DNA of 23,066 nt from Sulfurimonas sp. (GCA_003978475.1 QNZR01000116.1:1-23066), one strand, 5' to 3'; positions 7,425 through 14,782 are shown, counted from the stretch's first letter. The notes: generated by a model from the letters alone, not told the origin. A program made the numbers and translations.

Positions 7425-7527
7425 CTCCCCTTCAGATACCTGCGGCACATGGCGAGCTAAGGTGTGCTGCTGTATTCCTACCCTGACACGGTGCCCTAAA
7501 ACACCATTGCACAGGTCTAAAGAGAAG
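7425..7527 (-). ncRNA. ffs: Signal recognition particle RNA (4.5S, bacterial small type)
   Basis: On the minus strand 7487-7466 reads GTCAGG, GTA, the tetraloop GGAA, TAC, AGCAGC. This is the conserved helix-8 hairpin that binds Ffh, with its symmetric and asymmetric loop bases and the GNRA cap. Outward from it GCA-ATGG pairs with CCAT-GTGC, CCTG pairs with CAGG, and a 12-bp helix joins 7527-7516 to 7436-7425 (CTTCTCTTTAGA with TCTGAAGGGGAG, G-U pairs included). The folded unit is 103 bases, the usual size of bacterial 4.5S RNA. SRP RNA with Ffh targets membrane and exported proteins co-translationally. A -35/-10 promoter lies upstream at 7601-7574. Exact ends after processing are unknown. 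Confidence 0.88.
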
Positions 7528-7558
7528 CGCTCAAAACACGGTCATGTTCTCAGCGCTT
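7525..7558 (-). other. 5' leader hairpin of the ffs transcript
   Basis: AAGCGCT at 7558-7552 and AGCGCTT at 7531-7525 form a 7-bp perfect stem, with further pairing inside (AACA against TGTT). The base of the stem shares positions 7525-7527 with the closing helix of the SRP RNA, so the two cannot form completely at once. It may be a precursor element removed during maturation. Confidence 0.5.
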
Positions 7559-7573
7559 GAAAGTTTCGAGGCA

Positions 7574-7601
7574 ATTATATCTAAAAATTGGAAATTTTCA
7601 A
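7574..7601 (-). promoter_or_regulatory. Promoter of ffs
   Basis: On the minus strand TTGAAA (7601-7596), a 16-base spacer and a perfect TATAAT (7579-7574) form a canonical sigma-70 promoter. A start near 7567 would put the SRP RNA fold about 40 bases into the transcript. It is the best -35/-10 pair in the window, fitting a stable RNA gene. Confidence 0.75.
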
Positions 7602-7602
7602 A

Positions 7603-7608
7603 TATAAT
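7603..7608 (+). promoter_or_regulatory. -10 element directly before the nucleosidase-like gene
   Basis: A perfect TATAAT ends five bases before the ATG at 7614. Used as a -10, it would start the transcript at or next to the ATG, giving a leaderless mRNA. It abuts the -35 of the divergent ffs promoter, so the two promoters overlap back to back. No -35 or Shine-Dalgarno is seen for this gene. Confidence 0.45.
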
Positions 7609-7613
7609 ACCGT

Positions 7614-8171
7614 ATGATTTATCTATGTGTCGCCTTTAAAGAAGAAGCTAAACCCCTGCTGCAACAGTGGCAGTTTCAACGTGATAAAGCAGCGCCATGC
7701 ACCCTTTATTATACCGACAATATCTACTTGTGCATTACCCGCATGGGACACGCCAAAGCCCAAGAGGCATTAACCGCCCTCCTGACCTATCGACCGCCGC
7801 AAACAGGAGACTGTTTTATTAACTTTGGTATCTGTGCCGCTCCTGATTCCTTTGCCATCGGTGAGGTACTGCATTGCAGTCACCTCTTTTATAACGATCG
7901 CTTACTGACCCTCTCTTCACCTGCTACCTGTCACCTGCGCACGGTAGACACCCCCTGCGCTACACCCCACGCTACTCCGGTAGACATGGAAGCATTTTTT
8001 CTGTTTCAGACCGCATTAGCACATTTTTCACGCTGTTTCTGCATCAAGGTGGTGTCGGACCATTTTCAACCTGAAGCGGTATGTATCCGTACCCTGAAGA
8101 CACTGTTGCACAACGGCGTCACAATCCTTAAGGAGATTATTCATGAAAACTGCTGTTGTCACCGGTGCTAG
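7614..8171 (+). CDS. Nucleoside phosphorylase / MTA-SAH nucleosidase-like protein
   Basis: A 185-residue protein, short for the PNP/UDP phosphorylase superfamily (about 230). The N terminus MIYLCVAFKEEAKPLL matches the first strand and the catalytic-loop glutamates of nucleosidases (Glu10/11). INFGICAAPDSFAIGEVL fits the glycine-rich strand followed by an igDvv-type turn, VDMEAFFLFQ (Met125-Glu126) is the ribose-binding motif, and KVVSDH (Asp149) the catalytic aspartate. The role is probably hydrolysis or phosphorolysis of a purine nucleoside, but the substrate is not clear. The last 29 bases overlap the SDR gene in another frame and encode a Cys-rich tail (ENCCCHRC) that is unlikely to be family-conserved. 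No Shine-Dalgarno is visible. Confidence 0.7.
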   Translation: MIYLCVAFKEEAKPLLQQWQFQRDKAAPCTLYYTDNIYLCITRMGHAKAQEALTALLTYRPPQTGDCFINFGICAAPDSFAIGEVLHCSHLFYNDRLLTLSSPATCHLRTVDTPCATPHATPVDMEAFFLFQTALAHFSRCFCIKVVSDHFQPEAVCIRTLKTLLHNGVTILKEIIHENCCCHRC

Positions 8172-8838
8172 TTCCGGTATCGGAAAAGCCATTGCACTAC
8201 GACTGCTTGAGCTTGAATACCGTGTCATCGGTATTAGCAGACGTCGCTGCGACATAACCCACCCCCATTTTAAAACGTTACAATGTGATCTTTGCAATAT
8301 CCAAGAGACCACGGCACTCGGAGTAAAACTCCAGCAGGAAATGCAGATTTGTATTTTGGTCAATGCGGCGGGATTTGGAGTCTTTCAACCCCACGAAGAG
8401 CTTCATCCCTCCACCATCGAAGCCATGTTGCATGTCAATCTCACCGCCCCTATTCTGCTGTGCAATATGCTGCTGAAGACACTCAAAAAACATGCCGGTC
8501 ATATTATTAATATTACCTCTATTGAGGCCACCCGATCAAGTAAATTTTCCGCACTCTACACGGCTAGCAAGTCCGGTCTTCGTGCATTTGGAAATGCCCT
8601 TTTTGAAGAGCTGCGAAAACACGATGTGAGTGTCGTCACTATCAATCCCGATATGACCGACACCCCTTTTTTTGATGCACTTAACTTTGAGACGGCTTCA
8701 GAGCCTGCAAGCCGACTGCAAAGCAGTGATATTGCCGATGCATTGGAACAGATTCTCTCGATGCGACAGGGGGTCGTTGTCACCGAAATAACACTGCGCT
8801 CCCAGCGCTTTGGTATTCGTAAAAAAACTATGAAGTAA
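8143..8838 (+). CDS. Short-chain dehydrogenase/reductase (SDR)
   Basis: A 231-residue classical SDR. TGASSGIG at residues 7-14 binds NAD(P), NAAG at 74-77 stabilises the sheet, Ser126 (NITS), Tyr139 and Lys143 (YTASK) form the catalytic set, and INPDMTDTPF follows as the substrate loop. ISRRR after the second strand suggests NADP(H) preference. The alcohol or ketone substrate cannot be told. A strong AAGGAG lies inside the preceding nucleosidase-like gene, which overlaps it by 29 bases, so the two are probably one operon. Its 3' end overlaps the convergent FliT-like gene by 11 bases. Confidence 0.9.
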   Translation: MKTAVVTGASSGIGKAIALRLLELEYRVIGISRRRCDITHPHFKTLQCDLCNIQETTALGVKLQQEMQICILVNAAGFGVFQPHEELHPSTIEAMLHVNLTAPILLCNMLLKTLKKHAGHIINITSIEATRSSKFSALYTASKSGLRAFGNALFEELRKHDVSVVTINPDMTDTPFFDALNFETASEPASRLQSSDIADALEQILSMRQGVVVTEITLRSQRFGIRKKTMK

Positions 8839-9100
8839 TATCGAGACTGCCCGAGTGTGAATGCTCGGTTGCGTGAAGAAATTGCAAATTTTTACGGATC
8901 TGCTGCATGGAGTCACGGGTCTGCTCCCGTAGTGTCTGAAGCCGTGCTATTGCCTGCTGTGAAAGAATACGTGCACTTTCAGCTTCTTTGGCACTCTGAA
9001 AAACGGGAATCTCTTCAATAAGCATCGCCAACATTTCCGTATTGGTTTCAACAAGTGCAATTTTAAACATCGCAAGCCACTGCTGAGAATCCTTAGGCAT
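8828..9100 (-). CDS. Small helical protein after fliD (possible FliT-like chaperone)
   Basis: A 90-residue, all-helical, charged protein starting MPKDSQQWLAMFKIALVETNTEMLAMLIEEIP. The ATG at 9100 overlaps the fliD stop by eight bases; an alternative ATG at 9118 would add six residues. Genes in this place are usually fliS or fliT, chaperones for flagellin or for the cap protein FliD. It does not carry the FliS N-terminal pattern, while its size and helical make-up fit FliT-like proteins. That is inference from position, as FliT sequences are poorly conserved. The last residues (HATEHSHSGSLDITS) are encoded across the convergent overlap with the SDR gene. Confidence 0.6.
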   Translation of the reverse strand: MPKDSQQWLAMFKIALVETNTEMLAMLIEEIPVFQSAKEAESARILSQQAIARLQTLREQTRDSMQQIRKNLQFLHATEHSHSGSLDITS

Positions 9101-10463
9101 TAGCCGCCCGTTCCGCATTAGTTAAACTGGTAAACATCGCTGATACGGAGTTATACCGATTAATTATCGAGTCATACGCCGCATACTGTTTTTTTAAGAT
9201 CTCATACTTACCGTCAAGTCGATCAATGGCATTTTGTTTGCGATCTTCAAGCGTGCTTAAGTTCTCCCGGATGGCATTGTCAAACTGATCCAGAGTCGCA
9301 TTATATTTTGTGTACTCCTCGACTTTTGTCGAAAACTCCGTAAAAGCTCCATCCAATTCTATCGTGCTGCCATCGGTATTGGTAAACGTACCGCCGGCTA
9401 AAAATGCCTCCACGTTTCTCGGATTGGTATCGAGTTGTTTCTCAAACAGCTTCGCATCAAACGAGAGCGTCCCCGCTTTATCCACATCAAAACCATAATC
9501 TATCATAGAACCCGCACCGCCGCCAACACTCGCAATCATGTCCTCAAGGGTACGCTTCATATTTTTAATCGTACTCTCATTGGAAAAAATACCGCGGGTA
9601 TCGCTATTGGTACTCGACTTGGTCATGCTGTTTAATTCATTCATGGTCGCATTGTACTTATCGACAAAACTGTTCATTTTCTCTAAAATATTGTCACGGT
9701 TTTGTTCAACATTGACCTGTGAACTCCCCACCTCATGTAACGTAATATCTAAACCGACAATCAGATCATCAACTGTGTTGCTTGTTCGGGTAATGGCTTG
9801 CCCGTTAAACGTAAAGTTGGCATCAACACCAGACTGAATCACACTCATACCACCGGTTAATCGGGTGTCTGAAAGATTCCCGCTGTTGTCACTAAGACTA
9901 ATATCTTGTGTGCTTCCCGTATCAGACGAACTGATAAAAAGACGAAATTCTCCACTATTAATCTGTACAACAGTAGCGTCCACCTTATCTCCGGCAATAT
10001 CATTAATGGCATTTTTAAGATCATCGAGCGTCGTGGTCGCATCATAATCAATCGTAAAGTCCTGTCCGTCAATATTGAGGTTCATGCTTCCTGCACCGCC
10101 GGCAATGGTCTCACTGCCGGATGTAAACGCCCCGGACTCCTCAATCTGCTTGGTCGCAAGATTTTGAACATCAAGAGTAAACTCCTGAATATCGGTATTG
10201 GCACTGGCGCTTACGGTCACTGACGCTCCGTTGACGCTCGTGGTGCGCTCATCAAACAAACCATGATTTTTAATGGCACCAATACTGTCTCTAAGATTGG
10301 TCATATTGGCGTCAATAATCTCTAACGCATTTTTTTTGTCACCTTCATTGGCAATACTAAGCTCTACGGGGGTAACAAATTTGGCTTCATCTGCGGCACG
10401 CAGCTGATCTAAAACATCTTGCGTCAAAATACTTGAACCGACACCTAAAGAACTGATGGGCAT
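9093..10463 (-). CDS. fliD: Flagellar filament cap protein FliD (HAP2)
   Basis: A 456-residue protein, within the usual size for Campylobacterota or slightly short. It starts MPISSLGVGSSILTQDVLDQLRAADEAKFVTPVELSI, typical of the FliD N-terminal D0 domain, has the Thr/Asn/Gly-rich central beta domains, and ends with a helical region (LDQFDNAIRENLSTLEDRKQNAIDRLDGKYEILKKQYAAYDSIINRYNS) typical of the FliD C-terminal coil. FliD caps the growing filament and helps flagellin fold into place. A strong AGGGAG lies before the ATG, and a candidate sigma-28 promoter 38-64 bases upstream. Confidence 0.95.
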   Translation of the reverse strand: MPISSLGVGSSILTQDVLDQLRAADEAKFVTPVELSIANEGDKKNALEIIDANMTNLRDSIGAIKNHGLFDERTTSVNGASVTVSASANTDIQEFTLDVQNLATKQIEESGAFTSGSETIAGGAGSMNLNIDGQDFTIDYDATTTLDDLKNAINDIAGDKVDATVVQINSGEFRLFISSSDTGSTQDISLSDNSGNLSDTRLTGGMSVIQSGVDANFTFNGQAITRTSNTVDDLIVGLDITLHEVGSSQVNVEQNRDNILEKMNSFVDKYNATMNELNSMTKSSTNSDTRGIFSNESTIKNMKRTLEDMIASVGGGAGSMIDYGFDVDKAGTLSFDAKLFEKQLDTNPRNVEAFLAGGTFTNTDGSTIELDGAFTEFSTKVEEYTKYNATLDQFDNAIRENLSTLEDRKQNAIDRLDGKYEILKKQYAAYDSIINRYNSVSAMFTSLTNAERAANA

Positions 10464-10474
10464 GATATCTCCCT

Positions 10475-10498
10475 TCTATACAATATTATTCGTATAGA
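10475..10498 (-). repeat. Inverted repeat in the fliD 5' leader
   Basis: TCTATAC (10475-10481) and GTATAGA (10492-10498) form a perfect 7-bp stem with a 10-base AT loop, directly upstream of the fliD Shine-Dalgarno. It could be a leader hairpin or a binding site. Confidence 0.55.
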
Positions 10499-10500
10499 CT

Positions 10501-10527
10501 ACATCGACCATCAGTGCGTTTTCTGTA
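10501..10527 (-). promoter_or_regulatory. Candidate sigma-28 (FliA) promoter of fliD
   Basis: On the minus strand TACAG (10527-10523), 16 bases, CGATGT (10506-10501). Each box differs by one base from the flagellin promoter at 14809-14783 (TAAAG, 16 bases, CGATAT), with the same spacing. This is a late flagellar gene, so the assignment is reasonable but the match is weaker. Confidence 0.4.
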
Positions 10528-10546
10528 ATCATAGTACCTTAATAAC

Positions 10547-11749
10547 TTACACGCACGTGCTCTGCAACGCATGATCCTGTACAACAAACCGATATGTCAG
10601 GGTATCACACTGACAGCAAAATTCACGCCCCCGCTGTATGACGCGGGGTGCGTCGTTAAGCACCTGAGGCAGTTCCCGATTCATCAACTCTTTAATAGAC
10701 ATCTGCATTCCATGCTCGAGCGTCTTGATAAAACGTCCGTCAATCATGCTGTTATCGACAAGGTGCAAGGTTGCCGAAAATCCCAAATCCTGTAAATTCC
10801 GATAGAACTGCTCTTTCTCCCGGGGAGATGCCAGCATATCTTCGGTGGAGTGGTATGCAATGTAACGAATGCTTCCTTGCGCCGCTTCGACATGACGGTG
10901 CAGATGCCCGGTATCGCTCAAATCACGGATCCGATACCGGTCTTGAGAAAAACAGTAAGGCGATTGTGTATTGGTGGTCCACAGGGTCTGTACAAAGCAG
11001 TGCAGACGCAAATGCTTATGATAAACCAGATATTCCGGTGCATTGATATTGCGCTCTTTTCCAACAATATACTGTAGATTCGGCGTCACATACGAGGAGT
11101 TGTCAATAACAACATCAACAAGTTGCGGTGCTATTTTCGCACACAAGGAGGCAATATAACCACCGTGGCTGCTGCCTAGAAATATGGTCGTCGTTTTCTC
11201 ACAGACAACATCAAAATGCCGCTGAATATCTAAAAGAACATTCATATGATCGACCGCCTGCATCAGTCCGAAATTTTGGTATTCGCCATTATGCGGCACC
11301 AGGGTCATCGGCACCATCACCTGAGCCGACTCCTCCATGGTCTGTGCCTTTTTGCGCGCAGAAAATACCGCATTGAGATGCTCTAAAACATGCTCTTTGG
11401 TGATGTGCTGTACTGCTGAAAAATCAACTTCGTAACGGGCAATAACATCTTGAAGCACGGCAATATCAATATCGTCAAATTCCAAAGAGGCACCATTGTT
11501 GGGTCGAGAATAAAAACAGTGGTAGTAGACACTTACGGCAACCACATTAAACGTCTCTGCCGCATACCGTCGCAGTTTCTGAAGATACTCACTGTTCGTA
11601 TCTTCTCCAAACCCGGCAATAATGAAGACAACAGCATCTGCCTTTCCTTCCGAGGGGTAGGCAATATCATAATGAAGCTTCGTCGTTCGAGCAACATCAA
11701 GTTCAAAATCATGACACGATGAAATCTGCCGTGTTTGCGTGACAATCAT
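10547..11749 (-). CDS. DUF2920-like alpha/beta hydrolase, flagellin-modification locus
   Basis: A 400-residue protein when started at the ATG at 11749, which has AAGGAA at proper spacing; an upstream ATG at 11809 would reach across the divergent promoter region and has less support. ADAVVFIIAGFGEDTN resembles the oxyanion-loop strand and LGSSHGGYIASLCAKIAP is a nucleophile elbow (G-x-S-x-G type, serine followed by His-Gly-Gly) of an alpha/beta hydrolase. VIDNSSY follows it. I recognise this as resembling the DUF2920 family found near flagellar glycosylation genes in Campylobacter; no reaction is established for it. It may be an esterase or deacylase acting on a modified nonulosonic sugar (inference). 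It is divergent from maf and lies upstream of fliD. Confidence 0.65.
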   Translation of the reverse strand: MIVTQTRQISSCHDFELDVARTTKLHYDIAYPSEGKADAVVFIIAGFGEDTNSEYLQKLRRYAAETFNVVAVSVYYHCFYSRPNNGASLEFDDIDIAVLQDVIARYEVDFSAVQHITKEHVLEHLNAVFSARKKAQTMEESAQVMVPMTLVPHNGEYQNFGLMQAVDHMNVLLDIQRHFDVVCEKTTTIFLGSSHGGYIASLCAKIAPQLVDVVIDNSSYVTPNLQYIVGKERNINAPEYLVYHKHLRLHCFVQTLWTTNTQSPYCFSQDRYRIRDLSDTGHLHRHVEAAQGSIRYIAYHSTEDMLASPREKEQFYRNLQDLGFSATLHLVDNSMIDGRFIKTLEHGMQMSIKELMNRELPQVLNDAPRVIQRGREFCCQCDTLTYRFVVQDHALQSTCV

Positions 11750-11778
11750 ACCGTTTCCTTGAAAAATATTTAACAGTC

Positions 11779-11784
11779 TATAAT
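11779..11784 (+). promoter_or_regulatory. -10 element of maf in the divergent maf/DUF2920 region
   Basis: TATAAT at 11779-11784 would start a transcript near 11791, about 49 bases above the maf GTG. On the opposite strand TATATT-like boxes overlap it, so the 90-bp gap may fire both ways. A 10-bp palindrome ATGGTACCAT lies at about 11800-11809. Confidence 0.45.
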
Positions 11785-11839
11785 ATAAATGCTTAAAACA
11801 TGGTACCATTTTACCGTCATTTTAAGATGAGGAACAGCC

Positions 11840-13843
11840 GTGAATACCATTGAGAAACAGGTTACGCAAACCTATTTGGACAATCTTGCTTACTTTCAAC
11901 AGATGCATCCCCGCCTGTATCAACAGCTTGCCGCACTGGAAACGTCCATTGACAAAGGCTATCATATGCCCAAATATGAGCTTGAATACCAAGAAGGTTA
12001 TTTTGATGTCGTTGAGTCTTCAAGCGGCACATTGCTCTATGGGAGTAACAGCAGTGACCTGGCACAACGGGCTGCTAAAAGTATCTCCTATAAAAAAAAT
12101 GAAAATGTTTTGGAAACCTTTTTTGCGCGTACGTTTAGTGATGAGGCACTCGCCTACTATGCCGATGAGAACGTTGAAACCAGTGCTTATCATGGGCTTG
12201 CACCCGTTATGGACTATGCCAACCGACACGCCGCGCCCCACAACACTACGTTGCGTGCCATTGACAAATTTATTTTTTTAGGTGTCGGACTGGGACTGCA
12301 TCTTCAGACCATTGATCACAAAATTCATGCCAAAGCCTACCTGATTATTGAAGATGATTTGGAGCTGTTTCGACTCTCTCTGTTTACATGTAATTACCAT
12401 GCCCTGGCACAAAGAGCCAATTTGCATTTTTGGATTTTTAACGACGAAGAGGCTCACCGGATTGTTGCCGATTTTTTAAGCGATTCATTTGTCGAAAATC
12501 ACTATATCAAATTTTTTCATCTACCCAGCCATCATGATATTAAATTCAAGACGCTACAGTCGATTGTTGCTTCTCAAGAGCACCTTACCTTTAGCTATAG
12601 CGCATTGATGAATCAATACATTAAACCGCTTGAACATCTCCGTAACGGACGTCCGTTCCTCAATATTGAACAGCAGTGGCATCACCCGCTGCTAACACAG
12701 ACTCCGGTACTGCTTCTTGCCGCAGGCCCTTCACTGAAACGGCATATTTCCTGGCTCAAACAGCATCACACCCAATTCCTTATCGTTGCAGTTTCAGCAT
12801 CACTGGTACTTTTGGAGCAAGAAGGTATTGTTCCTGATATTGTCATCCATATTGACGGTTTTGACGTCAGTCTGGCTCACTTTGACCGCCTGCAATCCAA
12901 CCGTTTTTTACAACATTCTCTCACTGTTTTTTCGGCTTCGGTACTTCAGGAACATGTTGATAGAGTTCATGGCAAACACTGCTATTTTTACCAGAATCTT
13001 GCACAATACAAACACCGTTTCGGTGCAATTGTCGGACCGTGTGTCGGTTCTCAGGCTGTCGCCCTGCTACTCAGGTTCGGTGTTGAAAACCTCTATCTTC
13101 TCGGACTTGATTTGGCGCTTGATCAGCAAAGCGGTCGCACCCACACACAAGAACATCTCCAGTCCAAAACACTTGATCTTAGCAAACATCATGAGGTCGA
13201 AGATACGTTTACTTTTGCCAGCAGTACCATTAGTGTTCCGGGAAATTTCACCGAACAGGTCATGACGACCTCCAGTTTTAAGATGTCTATTGATACCATC
13301 AATCGCCTGATTGCCAAAGAGAAACTACCCAAACAGACACTCTATAATTTAAATGACGGGGCACGTCTACAGCAAAGCACCCCTTTACCTGTCAACTCCA
13401 TACCGCTTGAGCAGTGGCAACCCCTTGACAAATCGGCTCTGCAATCCGAATTGCGTGCGCTATTGACGTCATATTCAGAATGTGGATTACGCGATGAAGA
13501 GCGCCATACTATTGAAAAAATGGTTCGTCATGCCCAAAAGATGCGAAGCATCATTGATGCCTACCAGGCACAAAGCATCAGTTCCAATATCGATACCTAT
13601 AAAAAGCGCTTTATTGCTTTTATTGACACACTGTTAGCCATGGAAGATGGGGAGCGCTACCCTTTGAGTATTATCTATCTTTATTACCTCAATAATATTG
13701 TCACCTATGTGTTTGATATTTTAAATACGAAAGAGTTAAAGAACCACAAACATCACATAAAAAAGGTAAACAAAATGGTGACGTCTGTGGTCAGGGAAAT
13801 CGAAGAGATCTATGAAAAAAAAATAACAAATTTTCTAAAATAA
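11840..13843 (+). CDS. maf: Motility accessory factor (Maf) flagellin glycosyltransferase
   Basis: A 667-residue protein of the Maf/DUF115 family, which attaches pseudaminic or legionaminic acid to Ser/Thr of flagellin before export. The N-terminal about 250 residues contain the LEYQEGYFDVVES and FLGVGLGLHLQ segments typical of the family. The central DUF115 domain starts near residue 288 (PVLLLAAGPSLKRH) with IPDIVIHIDGFD-like and GPCVGSQAVALLLRFGVENLYLLGLDLAL near residue 398. The C-terminal 120 residues are helical. The start codon is GTG with GAGGA six bases upstream. It stands convergent to the flagellin gene, the predicted substrate, with only 63 bases between their stops. Confidence 0.9.
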   Translation: MNTIEKQVTQTYLDNLAYFQQMHPRLYQQLAALETSIDKGYHMPKYELEYQEGYFDVVESSSGTLLYGSNSSDLAQRAAKSISYKKNENVLETFFARTFSDEALAYYADENVETSAYHGLAPVMDYANRHAAPHNTTLRAIDKFIFLGVGLGLHLQTIDHKIHAKAYLIIEDDLELFRLSLFTCNYHALAQRANLHFWIFNDEEAHRIVADFLSDSFVENHYIKFFHLPSHHDIKFKTLQSIVASQEHLTFSYSALMNQYIKPLEHLRNGRPFLNIEQQWHHPLLTQTPVLLLAAGPSLKRHISWLKQHHTQFLIVAVSASLVLLEQEGIVPDIVIHIDGFDVSLAHFDRLQSNRFLQHSLTVFSASVLQEHVDRVHGKHCYFYQNLAQYKHRFGAIVGPCVGSQAVALLLRFGVENLYLLGLDLALDQQSGRTHTQEHLQSKTLDLSKHHEVEDTFTFASSTISVPGNFTEQVMTTSSFKMSIDTINRLIAKEKLPKQTLYNLNDGARLQQSTPLPVNSIPLEQWQPLDKSALQSELRALLTSYSECGLRDEERHTIEKMVRHAQKMRSIIDAYQAQSISSNIDTYKKRFIAFIDTLLAMEDGERYPLSIIYLYYLNNIVTYVFDILNTKELKNHKHHIKKVNKMVTSVVREIEEIYEKKITNFLK

Positions 13844-13871
13844 GGAGCGTCAACCTCAGTGTTAACGCTCC
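13844..13871 (-). terminator. Terminator hairpin of the flagellin gene
   Basis: GGAGCGT and ACGCTCC pair over seven bases, extended by AAC/GTT across one mismatch, just after the maf stop. On the minus strand it is followed by CTTATTTTAG, so it suits the flagellin transcript better than maf, which has no T-run after it. A shared, bidirectional role is possible. Confidence 0.6.
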
Positions 13872-13882
13872 TGAAAAGTCAA

Positions 13883-13896
13883 TCTACCGAGGTAGA
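13883..13896. repeat. Short inverted repeat before the flagellin terminator
   Basis: TCTACC and GGTAGA are separated by GA, between the flagellin stop and the stronger hairpin. An alternative pairing uses AATCTA with TAGATT at 13903-13908, so two exclusive structures are possible. Confidence 0.4.
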
Positions 13897-13906
13897 CAAG
13901 CCTAGA

Positions 13907-14713
13907 TTACTGTAACAATCTCAATACATTTTGCTGAACCGCATTGGCCTGACTCATGGCATAGGTTCCAGACTGCGCTAAAATATTATGTTTCGAGAAA
14001 TTCGCACTCTCTGCGGCAAAGTCGACATCACGCAACTGCGACTCTGCTGCGGCGACATTCACCTGCGTCACAGAGATATTTCGAACAACGGACTCAAGTT
14101 GGTTTTGATCCGCACCAATATCTGCACGAATACCATCAATCGTTTCAAGCTTGGTATCCATCGTAGTGATAGCTGTTGTTGCTGCTGTTTGCGTCGAAAC
14201 ATCAACAGCACCAAATGCACCGACATCGGCAATATTAACCGTCATCTGATCGGCCGCTTTGTGACCAATTTGGAACACTACGGCGGTACTGCTGCCGTTA
14301 AGAAGACCTTTGTCATTAAACGTGGTACTGGTCATAATCTGATCGGCTTGTGAAATCAGACCGTTCACCTCAGCTTGAATATAACTACGAGACTGAACAT
14401 CTTGCGTATCATTCGCCGCTTGTACCGCTAAAACCCGAACTCGCTGAATGATGTTGTCATACTCTTCAAGTGCACCGTCTGCAGTTTGAATCATACCGAT
14501 AGCATCATTCGCATTTCGAATGGCTTGTCCCAGACCTTGAGACTGAGCTGAAAGCTTGTTGGCAATTGCCAGACCTGCCGAATCATCCGCTGCTTTGTTA
14601 ATTCGAAGACCTGAACTTAGCGCCGAAAGACTTTTGTCGAGTCCAACATTATTTCGTGAAGCATTCATGTGCGCATTCATCGCACCGATATTTGTGTTAA
14701 TTCTAAAACCCAT
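13907..14713 (-). CDS. flaA: Flagellin (short, D0-D1 type)
   Basis: A 268-residue flagellin, roughly half the size of Campylobacter and Helicobacter flagellins. The N terminus MGFRINTNIGAMNAHMNASRNNVGLDKSLSALSSGLRINKAADDSAGLAIANKL and the C terminus NILAQSGTYAMSQANAVQQNVLRLLQ are the conserved D0/D1 coils; the middle, about residues 135-200, is only a small beta/linker section with a Ser/Thr cluster (VSTQTAATTAITTMDT) that could be glycosylated. No signal peptide is expected, since it is exported through the flagellar apparatus. Residues 90-98 read QRVRVLAVQ. The neighbour maf suggests nonulosonic acid modification. Transcription probably uses sigma-28 (14783-14809). Confidence 0.97.
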   Translation of the reverse strand: MGFRINTNIGAMNAHMNASRNNVGLDKSLSALSSGLRINKAADDSAGLAIANKLSAQSQGLGQAIRNANDAIGMIQTADGALEEYDNIIQRVRVLAVQAANDTQDVQSRSYIQAEVNGLISQADQIMTSTTFNDKGLLNGSSTAVVFQIGHKAADQMTVNIADVGAFGAVDVSTQTAATTAITTMDTKLETIDGIRADIGADQNQLESVVRNISVTQVNVAAAESQLRDVDFAAESANFSKHNILAQSGTYAMSQANAVQQNVLRLLQ

Positions 14714-14782
14714 AATAAATCCTTTAAGGGGAGAGCCAAATGCTCTTTCAAATTTTTCTCAGCTTCCTTGCTGATACTAACT

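Noticed and set aside
7440..7520. Possible CRISPR or tRNA signal in the 7289-7613 gap
   Set aside because: No regular repeats and no cloverleaf; the structure is fully explained by the SRP RNA on the minus strand.
11750..11809. Longer N terminus for the DUF2920-like gene (ATG at 11809)
   Set aside because: It would cover the divergent promoter region, has no visible ribosome site, and the ATG at 11749 has AAGGAA at good spacing.
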